Shown piece after piece: positions 1 to 7,129 of a stretch of DNA of 20,480 bases; the stretch's first letter is position 1; every line of letters begins with the position of its first letter. The notes beneath the pieces are model-generated. The model saw nothing but the letters and a program-made list of their open reading frames with translations. It searched no databases and was not told the origin of the DNA. Position numbers and translations under genes: made by a program. The stretch comes from Sphingobacteriales bacterium (GTDB lineage Bacteria; Bacteroidota; Bacteroidia; Chitinophagales; UBA2359). The stretch spans positions 1 through 20,480 of the forward strand of contig JADKCK010000073.1 of NCBI GenBank assembly GCA_016718845.1. Direction: 5' to 3'.

Positions 1-1
1 C

Positions 2-184
2 CTAACCCTCAACAATTACTACCCCTACGGCATGTTGCAGGCAGGGCGTACTAAAAATGCGGGGGGGTATAGGTTTGGCTACTCATTCTCTCTTCACACA
101 CCAATTTTTACCCAACCCTCTCCTACCCTTCTCCTAAATCAGTCTAACACAATTACATTAAATGCCCTAGTTGTTTTCAGATAG
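2..184 (+). pseudogene. 3' fragment of RHS-repeat core domain gene
   Basis: The frame starting at base 2 is open from the left edge to a TAG at 182-184. Its first part reads NNYYPYGMLQAGR followed by GGYRFGY, which resembles the RHS-associated core motif (DNYYPFGM...GR...YRYGFNGKE) of large secreted RHS/YD-repeat proteins. After RFGY the usual NGKE continuation is missing and the remaining ~35 residues look like non-coding translation, so similarity ends near base 87. A G7 run lies at 61-67. I read this as the tail of an RHS gene, mostly outside the window, cut by recombination or frameshift. The call rests on this short motif only. Confidence 0.55.
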
Positions 185-216
185 CTTTGAAATACAAAGT
201 ACTATTTAAAAAAACA

Positions 217-270
217 AGATTATTGATATCGTGATATCATGATATCACGATATCTTTACATCAATAATCT
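217..270. repeat. GATATC-rich palindromic interspersed repeat
   Basis: It opens with AGATTATTGATATC and closes with ATCAATAATCT, its inverted counterpart. Bases 225-254 form a perfect 30-bp palindrome centred between 239 and 240, made of GATATC blocks joined by GTG, AT and CAC. Related copies recur throughout the window. This copy lies just upstream of the Bro-N/DinD-like gene. Confidence 0.85.
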
Positions 271-291
271 ACAACCTAAGCTATTTTGCCT

Positions 292-299
292 TATCTTTG
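292..299 (+). promoter_or_regulatory. Possible -7 element of the bro-like gene
   Basis: TATCTTTG matches the Bacteroidota -7 consensus TAnnTTTG and lies about 40 bp before the inferred ATG at 340. No convincing TTTG -33 element is seen at the right distance, so this is tentative. Confidence 0.3.
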
Positions 300-339
300 T
301 GCCGATATTTTTTATCAAACCACCATTAATAAGAAGGTT

Positions 340-937
340 ATGGACGAACAAGACAAAATTATTGTTTTCAAGAAAAACAAATCCGACGAGTATGGCACAA
401 CAACGAGTGGTATTTTCGGTTATTGATGTTATTGAGGTATTAACCGAAACCTCAAACCCAACCGACTACCTCAAAAAGATGCGTAAGCGACGAGGAGCTC
501 AAAGCTTCATAGGGACAAACTGTCCCCAGGTAGCTGTAGAGGGTACGGGCGGAAAAAGAAAAACGTTGGTAGCCAATACCCAATCTTTGTTTCGCATCAT
601 ACAATCTATACCCTCGCGCAATGCCGAGCCGCTCAAATTGTGGTTAGCAAAAGTAGGCTACGAGCGGGTGCAAGAAATAGAAAATCCAGAATTAGCCGCC
701 GAACGCGCCCGACAATACTACCGCGACTTGGGCTACGACGATAAATGGATTGAAACCCGCTTGCAAAGCATTGCCATCAGAGGGCAGCTAACCGACGAAT
801 GGAAAAATAGAGGCGTAAAAGAAGGGACAGAATATGCCATTTTAACCGCCGAAATTAGCAAGGCTACCTTTGGGTTAGCCCCCACCGATTATAAACAAAT
901 AAAGGTTTATCCCGCGAAAACCTACGCGACCACATGA
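340..937 (+). CDS. Bro-N / DinD-like protein, N-terminal part (frameshifted)
   Basis: Encodes the Bro-N region of a BRO/DinD-like protein, a family found on phages, mobile elements and in the SOS regulon of E. coli (dinD); its exact role is unclear. The inferred start is ATG 340 (MDEQDKIIVFKKNK). Three frames then have to be joined: the A run near 379-381 lacks one base before IRRVWHNNEWYF, and the T run at 413-416 lacks one before SVIDVIEVLTETSNPTDYLKK. The long frame continues with TNCPQVAVEG, LFRIIQSIPS, AEPLKLWLAKVGYERVQEIE and AILTAEISKATFGLAP, all typical of this family. A third missing A near 901-903 sends the frame to a TGA at 935-937 and separates the C-terminal part. ATG 392 is in frame with the long segment but would remove conserved residues. 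Restoring the three bases gives about 284 aa, close to E. coli DinD (274). Confidence 0.75.
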
Positions 938-1191
938 CCAACTTAGAGCTAATTTTTACCATGTTGGGCGAAGAAAGCACCAAACAGGTAAGCACTAAAA
1001 AAGATGCTCGGGGTTTTAACGAAAATAAAAAAGCCGCCATCGAAGGTGGTAAAGCCGCAGGTAATGCACTCGAAGCCTACGAAAAAAGTTCGGGCGATAA
1101 AGTGGTTACACCCCAAAACTTTAAACAACAAATAGCCAAAGCCAAAAAGAAAAAAATTAGCCCCGACCCATCTACCGATAACAACAAATAG
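934..1191 (+). CDS. Bro-N / DinD-like protein, C-terminal part
   Basis: 85 residues in the frame after the break near 902. Reading through with one added A gives ...KGLSRENLRDHM and then TNLELIFTMLGEE, ARGFNENKKAA and GGKAAGNALEAYE, the normal C-terminal half of the same family; E. coli DinD has the analogous KNQKILDHMGSTELAANLF. Its ATG (934) overlaps the TGA of the upstream frame as ATGA, so translational coupling is possible, but homology says one gene was split. The tail is lysine-rich (KKKK near residue 75). Palindromic repeats begin about 25 bp after the stop. Confidence 0.75.
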   Translation: MTNLELIFTMLGEESTKQVSTKKDARGFNENKKAAIEGGKAAGNALEAYEKSSGDKVVTPQNFKQQIAKAKKKKISPDPSTDNNK

Positions 1192-1214
1192 TATTGTTAC
1201 AGCTAATCAAAGTC

Positions 1215-1430
1215 AAGATTATTGATATCATGATATCACGATGTAAAGATTATTGATATCATGATATCACGATGTAAAGATTATTTACACCAAGATTATT
1301 GATATCACGATATCGCGATGTAAAGATTATTGATATCACGATATCACGATGTAAAGATTATTTACCCAAGATTATTGTATCACCCCTTGTTTGACTTGCT
1401 CAACATGACTTTTGATATCACGATATCATG
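1215..1430. repeat. Cluster of GATATC-rich repeat units
   Basis: Tandem and degenerate copies of a ~31-bp unit (AAGATTATTGATATC, then ATGATATCACGATGTA or variants) fill the gap between the bro-like gene and parA. Two nearly identical units lie at 1215-1276, further units start near 1292 and 1324, and a shorter remnant ends at 1430. It lies directly upstream of the partition genes, so a centromere (parS-like) or iteron role is possible, but related copies occur far from parA too. Confidence 0.8.
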
Positions 1431-1537
1431 ACTACCTTCACCACTCTCCCCCTTGTTTCGACTTCGCTCACATCATTTCACCCTTCACCACTTCACCTTC
1501 ACCACATCACAATATCACCACATCACAATATCTCCAC

Positions 1538-2203
1538 ATGATTATTAGTTCGATGAATTTTAAAGGCGGCACAGGCAAAACAATGGTATGTACCAACCTT
1601 GCCGCAGCATTTGCACAATTAGGCAAAAAAGTTTGTTTGGTAGATACCGATGAATCGTTTGCCAGCACTAAATGGGCAGGACGCAGAGAGGAAAGAGAAG
1701 TTACCCCCTCGATACCCGTTGTGCAAATGATTGATGCCAAAACCATCGTTTCGTCGTTAAGGCAACTTAACAAAGACAACGATATTATTTTGGTAGATGC
1801 TCCGCCTCGATTAAACCCCTTGGTCAGCAAAATTATTCTGTTAAGCGATTTAGTTATCATTCCGGTTCCGCCCAAAAGTGGCAACGACCGAGAAGTAACC
1901 GAAGATTTTTTACAACGCTTCGAAACCATACAAGAGCAACGCACCGATGGCGAGCGCACACCCGCTTATTTATTGGTTAATATGGCAAAAGATGGCTACA
2001 AATTGCATAGCAGCTTTATAGCTTCGTTGCCGCAGCTTTGCGAAGATTACGGCGTAAAGATGTTCGACACCCAAATAAACGATTTGGTAGCCTTTGGCGA
2101 GTCTAATCAGTTTGGCGTAGGCATTACCGAATATTCGGCAGATAAAGCCAAAAAACAGTTTTTATCTTTTTTCAACGAAGTACAAAAATATTCAACTCAT
2201 TAA
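1538..2203 (+). CDS. parA: ParA-family partition ATPase
   Basis: Small ParA/MinD-type P-loop ATPase of 221 aa that would segregate the replicon. The start at ATG 1538 places the deviant Walker A motif KGGTGKT at residues 9-15; upstream in-frame codons translate palindromic repeat sequence and are unlikely to be used. The Walker A' region follows (VCLVDTDESFASTKW) and Walker B is IILVDAPPRL. The short length and lack of an N-terminal DNA-binding domain resemble the ParF/type Ib group, whose partners are small ribbon-helix-helix proteins; such a gene follows 13 bp downstream. The frame is intact. The GATATC repeat cluster upstream is a candidate promoter/centromere region. Confidence 0.88.
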   Translation: MIISSMNFKGGTGKTMVCTNLAAAFAQLGKKVCLVDTDESFASTKWAGRREEREVTPSIPVVQMIDAKTIVSSLRQLNKDNDIILVDAPPRLNPLVSKIILLSDLVIIPVPPKSGNDREVTEDFLQRFETIQEQRTDGERTPAYLLVNMAKDGYKLHSSFIASLPQLCEDYGVKMFDTQINDLVAFGESNQFGVGITEYSADKAKKQFLSFFNEVQKYSTH

Positions 2204-2216
2204 AATAACAATAGCC

Positions 2217-2506
2217 ATGATAAAAAAGACGATTTGCAAAATAGCTTTGGCACCTCTCGCAAAAACAAACAACAACTATCTGCCACCGACATAGACCGCA
2301 TTGCAGACGGTATTGATACGCCACAGAAAACTACCGCAGTGCCAATCAATATGCCGGACAAAAACGAAAAAACAGGTTGTATCAAAACAAGCCTCGATTT
2401 TCCGTTTGATTTGTACGAAGATATGAAAATCAAGCTCATTCGTCGTAAAATCTCTATGAAAGAGTATTTAAACGAACTAGTCAGGCAAGATTTGTACGGA
2501 AAGTAG
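2217..2506 (+). CDS. ParG-like ribbon-helix-helix partition partner
   Basis: About 96 aa and probable DNA-binding partner of the ParA just upstream. The N-terminal half is polar and probably flexible (NSFGTSRKNKQQLSATDIDR). The C-terminal half fits a ribbon-helix-helix: strand GCIKTSLDF, helix PFDLYEDMKIKLIRRK and helix SMKEYLNELVRQDL, the layout of ParG-type centromere-binding proteins. ATG 2217 lies in another frame; one extra A in the run at 2222-2227 would give MIKKDDLQNSFG and join it. Without that, the only in-frame start seen is TTG at 2234. I prefer the ATG with a one-base homopolymer loss. A repeat and a terminator follow the stop. Confidence 0.65.
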
Positions 2507-2508
2507 TT

Positions 2509-2561
2509 AGATTATTGATATCACGATATCAATAATCTTGACATCACGATATCAATAATCT
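2509..2561. repeat. GATATC-rich palindromic interspersed repeat
   Basis: Starts AGATTATTGATATCACGATA, immediately followed by its inverse TCAATAATCT, then a second half-copy. It lies 3 bp after the RHH gene stop codon and just before the terminator. Confidence 0.85.
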
Positions 2562-2567
2562 TGATTT

Positions 2568-2603
2568 AAAAAAAGCACTACTTAAAAAAGTAGTGCTTTT
2601 TTT
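2568..2603. terminator. Bidirectional rho-independent terminator after parA/RHH
   Basis: Stem arms GCACTAC and GTAGTGC are flanked by A7 on the left and T7 on the right, with a TTAAAAAA loop. It is U-tailed on either strand, as expected between the plus-strand partition genes and the minus-strand rep gene. Confidence 0.85.
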
Positions 2604-3100
2604 ATCTAATCCCACTCTTTCAATTAGTCAACTAAATTTAGAAACGCGAAATAAGTAGGCATACGCAAGCCATAGCTCAATATATCAAACTATGGGTTCA
2701 ATATATCCAACTATCGCACCAAATAATGCCTATTTGGTCTCTATATCAAATTTAGCTGTACTAATTATGCTGCTTATAACCACCGTAATAAGTACCATTT
2801 AGGGCGTTTATGTCGGTATAATTGCCTGATTATCAGCGAGTTATGCGTGTTTAAGTGCGAATCACGAATTTACTATAGTACTACTTAGAATCGCACCCCA
2901 TAACAGGTATTACCAAAGTCGTTTGGATAGCTGTCCGAAGAGCTTGCTGCGGGGAATAGGAGCTTGCTGCGGACAGATTATTGGGCGGCTTATAACCACC
3001 GTAATAAGTACCCTTTGGGGCGTTTATGTCTGTATAATTACCTGATTATCAGCGAGTTATGCGTGTTTAAGTGCGAATCGCGAATTTACTATAGTACCAC
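2604..3100. other. Gene-poor interval downstream of rep
   Basis: No convincing open frame on either strand. The interval holds the two copies of the 169-bp duplication (listed separately), a short direct repeat GAGCTTGCTGCGG (near 2940 and 2960), and the repeated phrases ATATATCAAACTATGGGTTC / ATATATCCAACTATCG near 2680-2715. An origin could lie here, but no clear iteron series or DnaA box was recognised. Confidence 0.5.
2772..2940. repeat. Copy A of a 169-bp duplication of the rep 3' end
   Basis: Matches 2988-3156 at a 216-bp offset with a few mismatches. It contains a second copy of the rep C-terminal codons (minus strand DFGNTCYGVRF then stop) at about 2885-2925, no longer joined to rep. 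Confidence 0.9.
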
Positions 3101-3156
3101 TTAGAATCGCACCCCATAACAGGTATTACCAAAGTCGTCCTCGTAGCTGTCCGAAG
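2988..3156. repeat. Copy B of the duplication, overlapping the rep 3' end
   Basis: The partner of 2772-2940. Its right part (3101-3156) is the coding end of rep; the rest is downstream flank. Between the copies lie 47 bp that include two GAGCTTGCTGCGG repeats. Confidence 0.9.
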
Positions 3157-5257
3157 TATTTGCACCAGGTGGATTTTGACAATCGGCAACAGGGGTGGGT
3201 AAGGTGATTTGAAAGTGTTGCTCAATGCTATCTTTATCCCAACATTCAATCAACTTGTAATAGACAAGGGTATTGGCGTGGTTGGCTGTTCGTTGTAGGT
3301 GAAACAAGCTGCTGGCAAATAAGAGGGATTCGGCTATGGATAATCCTCTTCGATATTTTCGGATAATAGCTTGTATTTCTTTGGGAGCTAATTGTTGTTG
3401 TTCGTTTTGTTCAAAGGCTAAAAGTAGGGCGTTTTTGGCTTTTTCGTTTTGGGCTAATTGGTACTGCTTAATTTTACAACCATTGGCATCTTTGCTCAAA
3501 AAACGGCTAATGATAAGTCTTGTTTCTTGCCGTTTGTTTTTGCTTAGTAGTTGCGAAGGTCGTATTTTTTCGGTGCTTGGTCTAAATGTTAATTGGTGAG
3601 CATCGCCCCAATTCATACCTAATCGCAAGTAGTGCATAAAGTTTTGATGGGCAGTATCGGCAACGTCTTGCTTAATTTCGCTCAAAGGCTCATCGGGTTT
3701 GGGTAGTTGTCCAAACTCGTTTTTAAGCGTATTTTTGAGGGTTTGGTTGTCGGTGGTCTTGTAGATTGTTCCGGCTAATTGCAAACAAGCCAAGCTGCTG
3801 CGGTCGCTCATCGTATTACAGATGTCGACTTCGGCATTTTTTGTTTCTTCGTTGATGGCTTTATTGGCTTCTTTAGTGGCTATTTCTATGGTGGTGTCAA
3901 TGTCTATGTCGACAATGGTTAGTTCCTCAAAATCGAGGTCAGATACATGGCTTAGATTAACAGCTTGGTTTTCGGCTAAGTGAATCAAATAGATTCTGTC
4001 AGGAACGACCAATCCCTGCTGGCTGTAGGTTAGCCCTGTGCCATCAACAAAACGCAAATAATCGTGCTGTTGGGGGGTGTTGGTGTCGTTGGGATATTGG
4101 GCGTTTATGTCGTTGGCGGTTTGTTGGTATTGGGTATATAAACGGCAATAAATCATCTCGGCTGTTTGTCGTTCAAATGAAGGTAATTCTATTTGTTTGG
4201 TAAGGATAAAACAGTCGGTAATGCTTTTTACATCGCGCACCCGGGCTACAAACTGCGTATAAAGCGTTTGTCTAAAACCACAAAGGAAACCGTCTTTGGT
4301 ATTTGTTTCGGCATAAATAAGCCTGTTTTTGTTGCCATTAGACAATATGTTTACGCCTGTGGCGACCTTTTCGGTACAGATGTAAACATCGATATTGGGG
4401 TCTAATTTACTGGTATTGATGAGCTGCTGATAGTGTTCGTTGTTGGGGTTGTTGGTGTAGATAGTGGCTATTTTGTAGCCTAATCGTTTAAGAGCGTCTT
4501 TGAGTTTTTGGATTCTTTTTTTATTGTTCAACAACACAATTTGGTTGCTTCCGCTATTGGGTACTACTTGACAGATAAGAGCCGTGAGCGATTTTACTAC
4601 GCTGGTATAATGGATAACTTTGGGGGCAGGAGCTGGTATACTGCTGTTGATTTTGAGGTAGTAAAACTCGTCCAAGCCCAATAAAGAAGGGGTAGCACTT
4701 GCCAATAGTATTTTTTGAGCTTGTTGGATAACCGCAGTTACCTCTCGTACTATTTCGGCTTTGTAGCCTACACTTTCGGATAATAGGTGTGATTCATCGA
4801 GGATAGCATGATAACCGCCAAATAGTTGGGTTAGATATTCGGCAACCTCTTTGGCATTTTCGTAATTTACAAACACGCATTTTGTTTGTAGGTTGATACC
4901 CCTCATTTGGTCGTTTTTGGTAGCTGCGGTAATAAAAGCGACATCGGTTTGGTTGCCATATTTACTTTGCTGCTCAACAATAGCGTTTAATGGTACAATA
5001 ACTATAGTGGGTATTTTAGTATCTTCAAACCATTTGTAAATTAAAGACTTGAGAATAAGGGTTGTTTTACCGCTACCTGTACCCGACTGTAAGATGATTC
5101 GTTTTTGGGTATTTAAGGCTTCTAAAAAATCCTTGTTGGTTAAATCGGACAGATAGCCATCGTATTCGATTTGCAAATCGGGTGTTCGTTGGGTGGAGCG
5201 GTAAAAATGCTCGATAATGGTGTTTAATTTTCGTTGGGTGTCTACTTCTTTAAACAC
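3101..5257 (-). CDS. Replication protein, SF2 helicase part
   Basis: 718 codons in one open frame form the helicase half of a probable plasmid replication protein. Visible motifs are Walker A GTGSGKTT (residues 59-66), a DESH box (154-157), SAT (187-189), TEKVATGVNI as motif V (295-304) and QFVARVRD as motif VI (335-342): a superfamily 2 NTP-dependent helicase. The C-terminal ~370 residues have no recognised motif. The frame begins at a GTG (5257), but reading upstream gives KRKSKYLHVFKEVD in the same frame, so it is the continuation of the two segments at 5289-6175 rather than a separate gene. Toprim-like primase followed by helicase is the layout of the CyRepA1-type plasmid replication proteins known from cyanobacteria; that match is from memory of the architecture. 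The 3' end is duplicated downstream. Confidence 0.75.
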   Translation of the reverse strand: MFKEVDTQRKLNTIIEHFYRSTQRTPDLQIEYDGYLSDLTNKDFLEALNTQKRIILQSGTGSGKTTLILKSLIYKWFEDTKIPTIVIVPLNAIVEQQSKYGNQTDVAFITAATKNDQMRGINLQTKCVFVNYENAKEVAEYLTQLFGGYHAILDESHLLSESVGYKAEIVREVTAVIQQAQKILLASATPSLLGLDEFYYLKINSSIPAPAPKVIHYTSVVKSLTALICQVVPNSGSNQIVLLNNKKRIQKLKDALKRLGYKIATIYTNNPNNEHYQQLINTSKLDPNIDVYICTEKVATGVNILSNGNKNRLIYAETNTKDGFLCGFRQTLYTQFVARVRDVKSITDCFILTKQIELPSFERQTAEMIYCRLYTQYQQTANDINAQYPNDTNTPQQHDYLRFVDGTGLTYSQQGLVVPDRIYLIHLAENQAVNLSHVSDLDFEELTIVDIDIDTTIEIATKEANKAINEETKNAEVDICNTMSDRSSLACLQLAGTIYKTTDNQTLKNTLKNEFGQLPKPDEPLSEIKQDVADTAHQNFMHYLRLGMNWGDAHQLTFRPSTEKIRPSQLLSKNKRQETRLIISRFLSKDANGCKIKQYQLAQNEKAKNALLLAFEQNEQQQLAPKEIQAIIRKYRRGLSIAESLLFASSLFHLQRTANHANTLVYYKLIECWDKDSIEQHFQITLPTPVADCQNPPGANTSDSYEDDFGNTCYGVRF

Positions 5258-5288
5258 ATGCAGGTATTTGCTTTTGCGTTTAGGTTGG

Positions 5289-5522
5289 TTAAATCGTTGA
5301 TGATAGCCTCGTAGTTGGGTGTATTGTGGTGTGAGTTAATAGTAAATCATCAATCCCTTTGGCTTGTTGTTCGTTCTTGCCCACTATGTAAGTAAACTGG
5401 ATTTGGAGGGCTTCGCAGGCTTTTTGGGTATCTTTTAGTGCGGCAATAAAGGCGGCAACACGTCCTTTTTTTGCTCGGTTTTTGTAGCCATTAAAGGCAT
5501 CGGCATCGTGCAACAGCACCAA
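5289..5522 (-). CDS. Replication protein, middle (Toprim acidic) segment, frameshifted
   Basis: 77 codons carrying VLLHDADAF, which resembles the DxD motif of Toprim-like domains, and ending in GKNEQQAKGIDDLLL, a typical end of the DUF3854/Toprim fold in plasmid primase-helicases. Its ATG/GTG start is probably artificial: reading upstream in the same frame gives SLLIQHQTTQLVLLHDAD, which follows KPDL of the N-terminal segment if one T is added near 5555. Downstream, frame must change twice (about 5310-5330 and about 5285, passing through NTPNYEAIINDLTN) to reach the helicase segment. The three pieces therefore belong to one gene of about 1,020 codons. Confidence 0.65.
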   Translation of the reverse strand: MVLLHDADAFNGYKNRAKKGRVAAFIAALKDTQKACEALQIQFTYIVGKNEQQAKGIDDLLLTHTTIHPTTRLSSTI

Positions 5523-5542
5523 TTGGGTGGTTTGGTGTTGGA

Positions 5543-6175
5543 TTAAAAGGCTTGTAAATCGGGTTTAAATTCGGCAGATTTTAAGGCAAAGAAAGGTATC
5601 AGTTCATTTTCTCTTACTTCTTTTCGGGTGTTTCCATTGGCATCGTAGGCAATAGTACCGCTGCTGATACCACTAATGGCAACGGTTGGCAATCCGGCTA
5701 AACACATAGTCCAAGCCTTAAATTCGCCTTCAACTACATAAATGCGGTCAAAGTTGGAGCTGTGTGTTTTTGTTTTTGGGTTTATAAAAACCTGATAAAG
5801 AGCCGTAAAGTAGATATGCGTTCCGCTACCTTCGGGTTGGGTGTATTTGCCTTTTGGGTTGTATTGGCTGATGTGCTGCGGGCTAAAACGTATCCTGTTA
5901 AAATTTTCATCAACAGACAAAACGCGCTCGTTACCCAAAGTGTCGGTTTTAGTGACACAATGAGTATAGGTGACAGACTCACCTTTTGCAGTAAGATAAT
6001 TGATTTGAATGTTGCCGCTAGTGTTTTTGCTTTGATGATGCAAAGCAAAGGCAGGTGCTAATTGTGAAGAGGTAGCACCTAACAACGATAGGGGTTGTAA
6101 GCGGCTTTGGAGATAAGAGGCTGTTTGAGCTTTAATAGAGCGAACAGCAGAACGGCTGGTGTAAAATTTTGTCAT
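5543..6175 (-). CDS. Replication protein, N-terminal primase-like segment, frameshifted
   Basis: 210 codons from ATG 6175. The segment IYVVEGEFKAW (residues ~144-154) followed by LAGLPTVAISGISSG is the conserved glutamate/glycine part of a Toprim-like (DUF3854-type) domain that in these proteins precedes a helicase. The last residues before the stop (KPDLQAF) run out of frame relative to the next segment. The start is supported by a perfect 8-bp inverted repeat beginning one base upstream of the ATG, a likely control site. Two unknown minus-strand genes lie upstream. Confidence 0.65.
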   Translation of the reverse strand: MTKFYTSRSAVRSIKAQTASYLQSRLQPLSLLGATSSQLAPAFALHHQSKNTSGNIQINYLTAKGESVTYTHCVTKTDTLGNERVLSVDENFNRIRFSPQHISQYNPKGKYTQPEGSGTHIYFTALYQVFINPKTKTHSSNFDRIYVVEGEFKAWTMCLAGLPTVAISGISSGTIAYDANGNTRKEVRENELIPFFALKSAEFKPDLQAF

Positions 6176-6176
6176 T

Positions 6177-6198
6177 GGTACAAAGGGGAGTTTGTACC
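6177..6198 (-). promoter_or_regulatory. Inverted repeat at the rep start codon
   Basis: GGTACAAA and TTTGTACC are perfect inverses around a GGGGAG spacer, ending one base before the rep ATG. In the rep mRNA this would form a hairpin next to the initiation site; in DNA it could be an operator for autoregulation. Both are inference from position and symmetry. Confidence 0.5.
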
Positions 6199-6354
6199 GC
6201 TATCTAATCGAAAAAAGAAGGTGTCTACTTAATATTTTTTGCTACTAACTAATTTTTATTAAAACCATATTGAAACGCTATATTTATAATACACTAACAG
6301 TCAGGCTATATCCTAATTGACGCATGTAAAAATATAGAATTGAATAAATAAAAA

Positions 6355-6386
6355 TTTGCAAATTAAATTTTATTGTAGTACCTTTG
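6355..6386 (+). promoter_or_regulatory. Plus-strand Bacteroidota-type promoter
   Basis: TTTG (6355-6358) and TACCTTTG (6379-6386) are 20 bp apart and match the -33/-7 consensus of Bacteroidota housekeeping promoters. Transcription would start near 6391 and run away from rep, where no long gene follows. Confidence 0.55.
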
Positions 6387-6600
6387 CACTGTCATTTTAG
6401 TACTCTATTTTATGAAGTGCGGGAAACACTCCATAAAAATCTTTTTTCCGTTGAGATAACGGTTAGTTACAGTTTTAGTTCTAGTTTTAAGTTCTAGTTC
6501 TAGTTTGTTTTTTTTGCCTATCCCCCTATGTTCTAAAGGTAGGGGGGGCATATTATTAAATTTAATTTAAAGTGCAGCTATTGTAAAAATGGCTGCACTT
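6387..6600 (+). ncRNA. Candidate structured RNA upstream of rep
   Basis: The stretch has a good promoter at its start and a terminator-like hairpin at its end but no substantial frame; the only ATG near the start gives a 15-codon peptide (MKCGKHSIKIFFPLR). It includes a T/A-rich series of TAGTTCTAG-like direct repeats (6460-6510) and a strong stem, CCCCCTA (6525-6531) with TAGGGGG. Plasmid control RNAs and iterons are both possible. No known RNA family was recognised. Confidence 0.3.
6570..6600 (+). terminator. Hairpin AAGTGCAGC / GCTGCACTT
   Basis: A perfect 9-bp stem (6570-6578 with 6592-6600) around a 13-base loop. The following U tract is weak (CTCATTTT), so termination is plausible, not certain. 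Confidence 0.5.
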
Positions 6601-6746
6601 CTCATTTTGCGCAAAGATAATACGCACAAACGATAATACCAACTATTTTTATCCACAAAGTGTAAATAAAGGTGTTTTTGCTATAAAATAGCAATTAAAT
6701 TATACATTGGTTGCAAGTTTGACCACTTGTAGCCAATTTTTTTATT

Positions 6747-7085
6747 TCAATAATTTAACAAAACATCATTTAGGTAGTCTGCTCGTTCTTTATTGCCGTT
6801 TAGTTCGGCTTCGAGCATCGCGTCCAATAAGGCTTTTTTGTGGGCTGCTTTTGCGGCTGTCTCCTGTGTTTTTTCGGGAGGTGTAGCTAATCTGTTCAAC
6901 ATCCAAAAAAAGCCCAAAATTGCAAACAAAATACCCACTAAAAAACCATTGATGGAGGCATCTATTGTTGGAGATACAAACAATAATAGAGCAGTACTGG
7001 GTGTTAGTGAAGTTTTTGCAGCTCGTGTTTTGCGTACTGGTGTTGGACGTTTTTTTACAATGGTTTTTGTCGGCTCATCGTCCAT
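6747..7085 (-). CDS. Hypothetical protein with one or two membrane segments
   Basis: 112 aa, not recognised. The N-terminus is basic and proline-rich (KKRPTPVRKTRAAK), then comes a hydrophobic stretch (STALLLFVS; INGFLVGILFAILGFFWML, ~residues 46-64), then an alanine- and charge-rich C-terminal helix (KAAHKKALLDAMLEAELNG), possibly coiled coil. It lies 44 bp downstream of the next minus-strand gene. The reading frame stays open for about 24 codons upstream of ATG 7085, overlapping the end of that gene, so a one-base indel near the AAAAAG at ~7152 could have split a single longer protein; there is no homology to decide. Confidence 0.5.
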   Translation of the reverse strand: MDDEPTKTIVKKRPTPVRKTRAAKTSLTPSTALLLFVSPTIDASINGFLVGILFAILGFFWMLNRLATPPEKTQETAAKAAHKKALLDAMLEAELNGNKERADYLNDVLLNY

Positions 7086-7129
7086 AACACGTTTTGTAAG
7101 ATATGGTTCTTTGTCTGCATCGTCTTCGG

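Noticed and set aside
934..1191. A separate small gene translationally coupled through ATGA
   Set aside because: The sequence continues the DinD/Bro-N family protein when one A is restored near 902, so the ATGA overlap is likely fortuitous.
1412..1537. Upstream extension of parA
   Set aside because: These codons cover palindromic and TTCACCA-type repeat sequence; the ParA fold starts at MIISSMNFKGG, so ATG 1538 is preferred.
3336..3599. Plus-strand frames inside rep (also 4193-4405 and 5762-6061)
   Set aside because: They lie opposite the coding frame with helicase or Toprim motifs and show no family features of their own.
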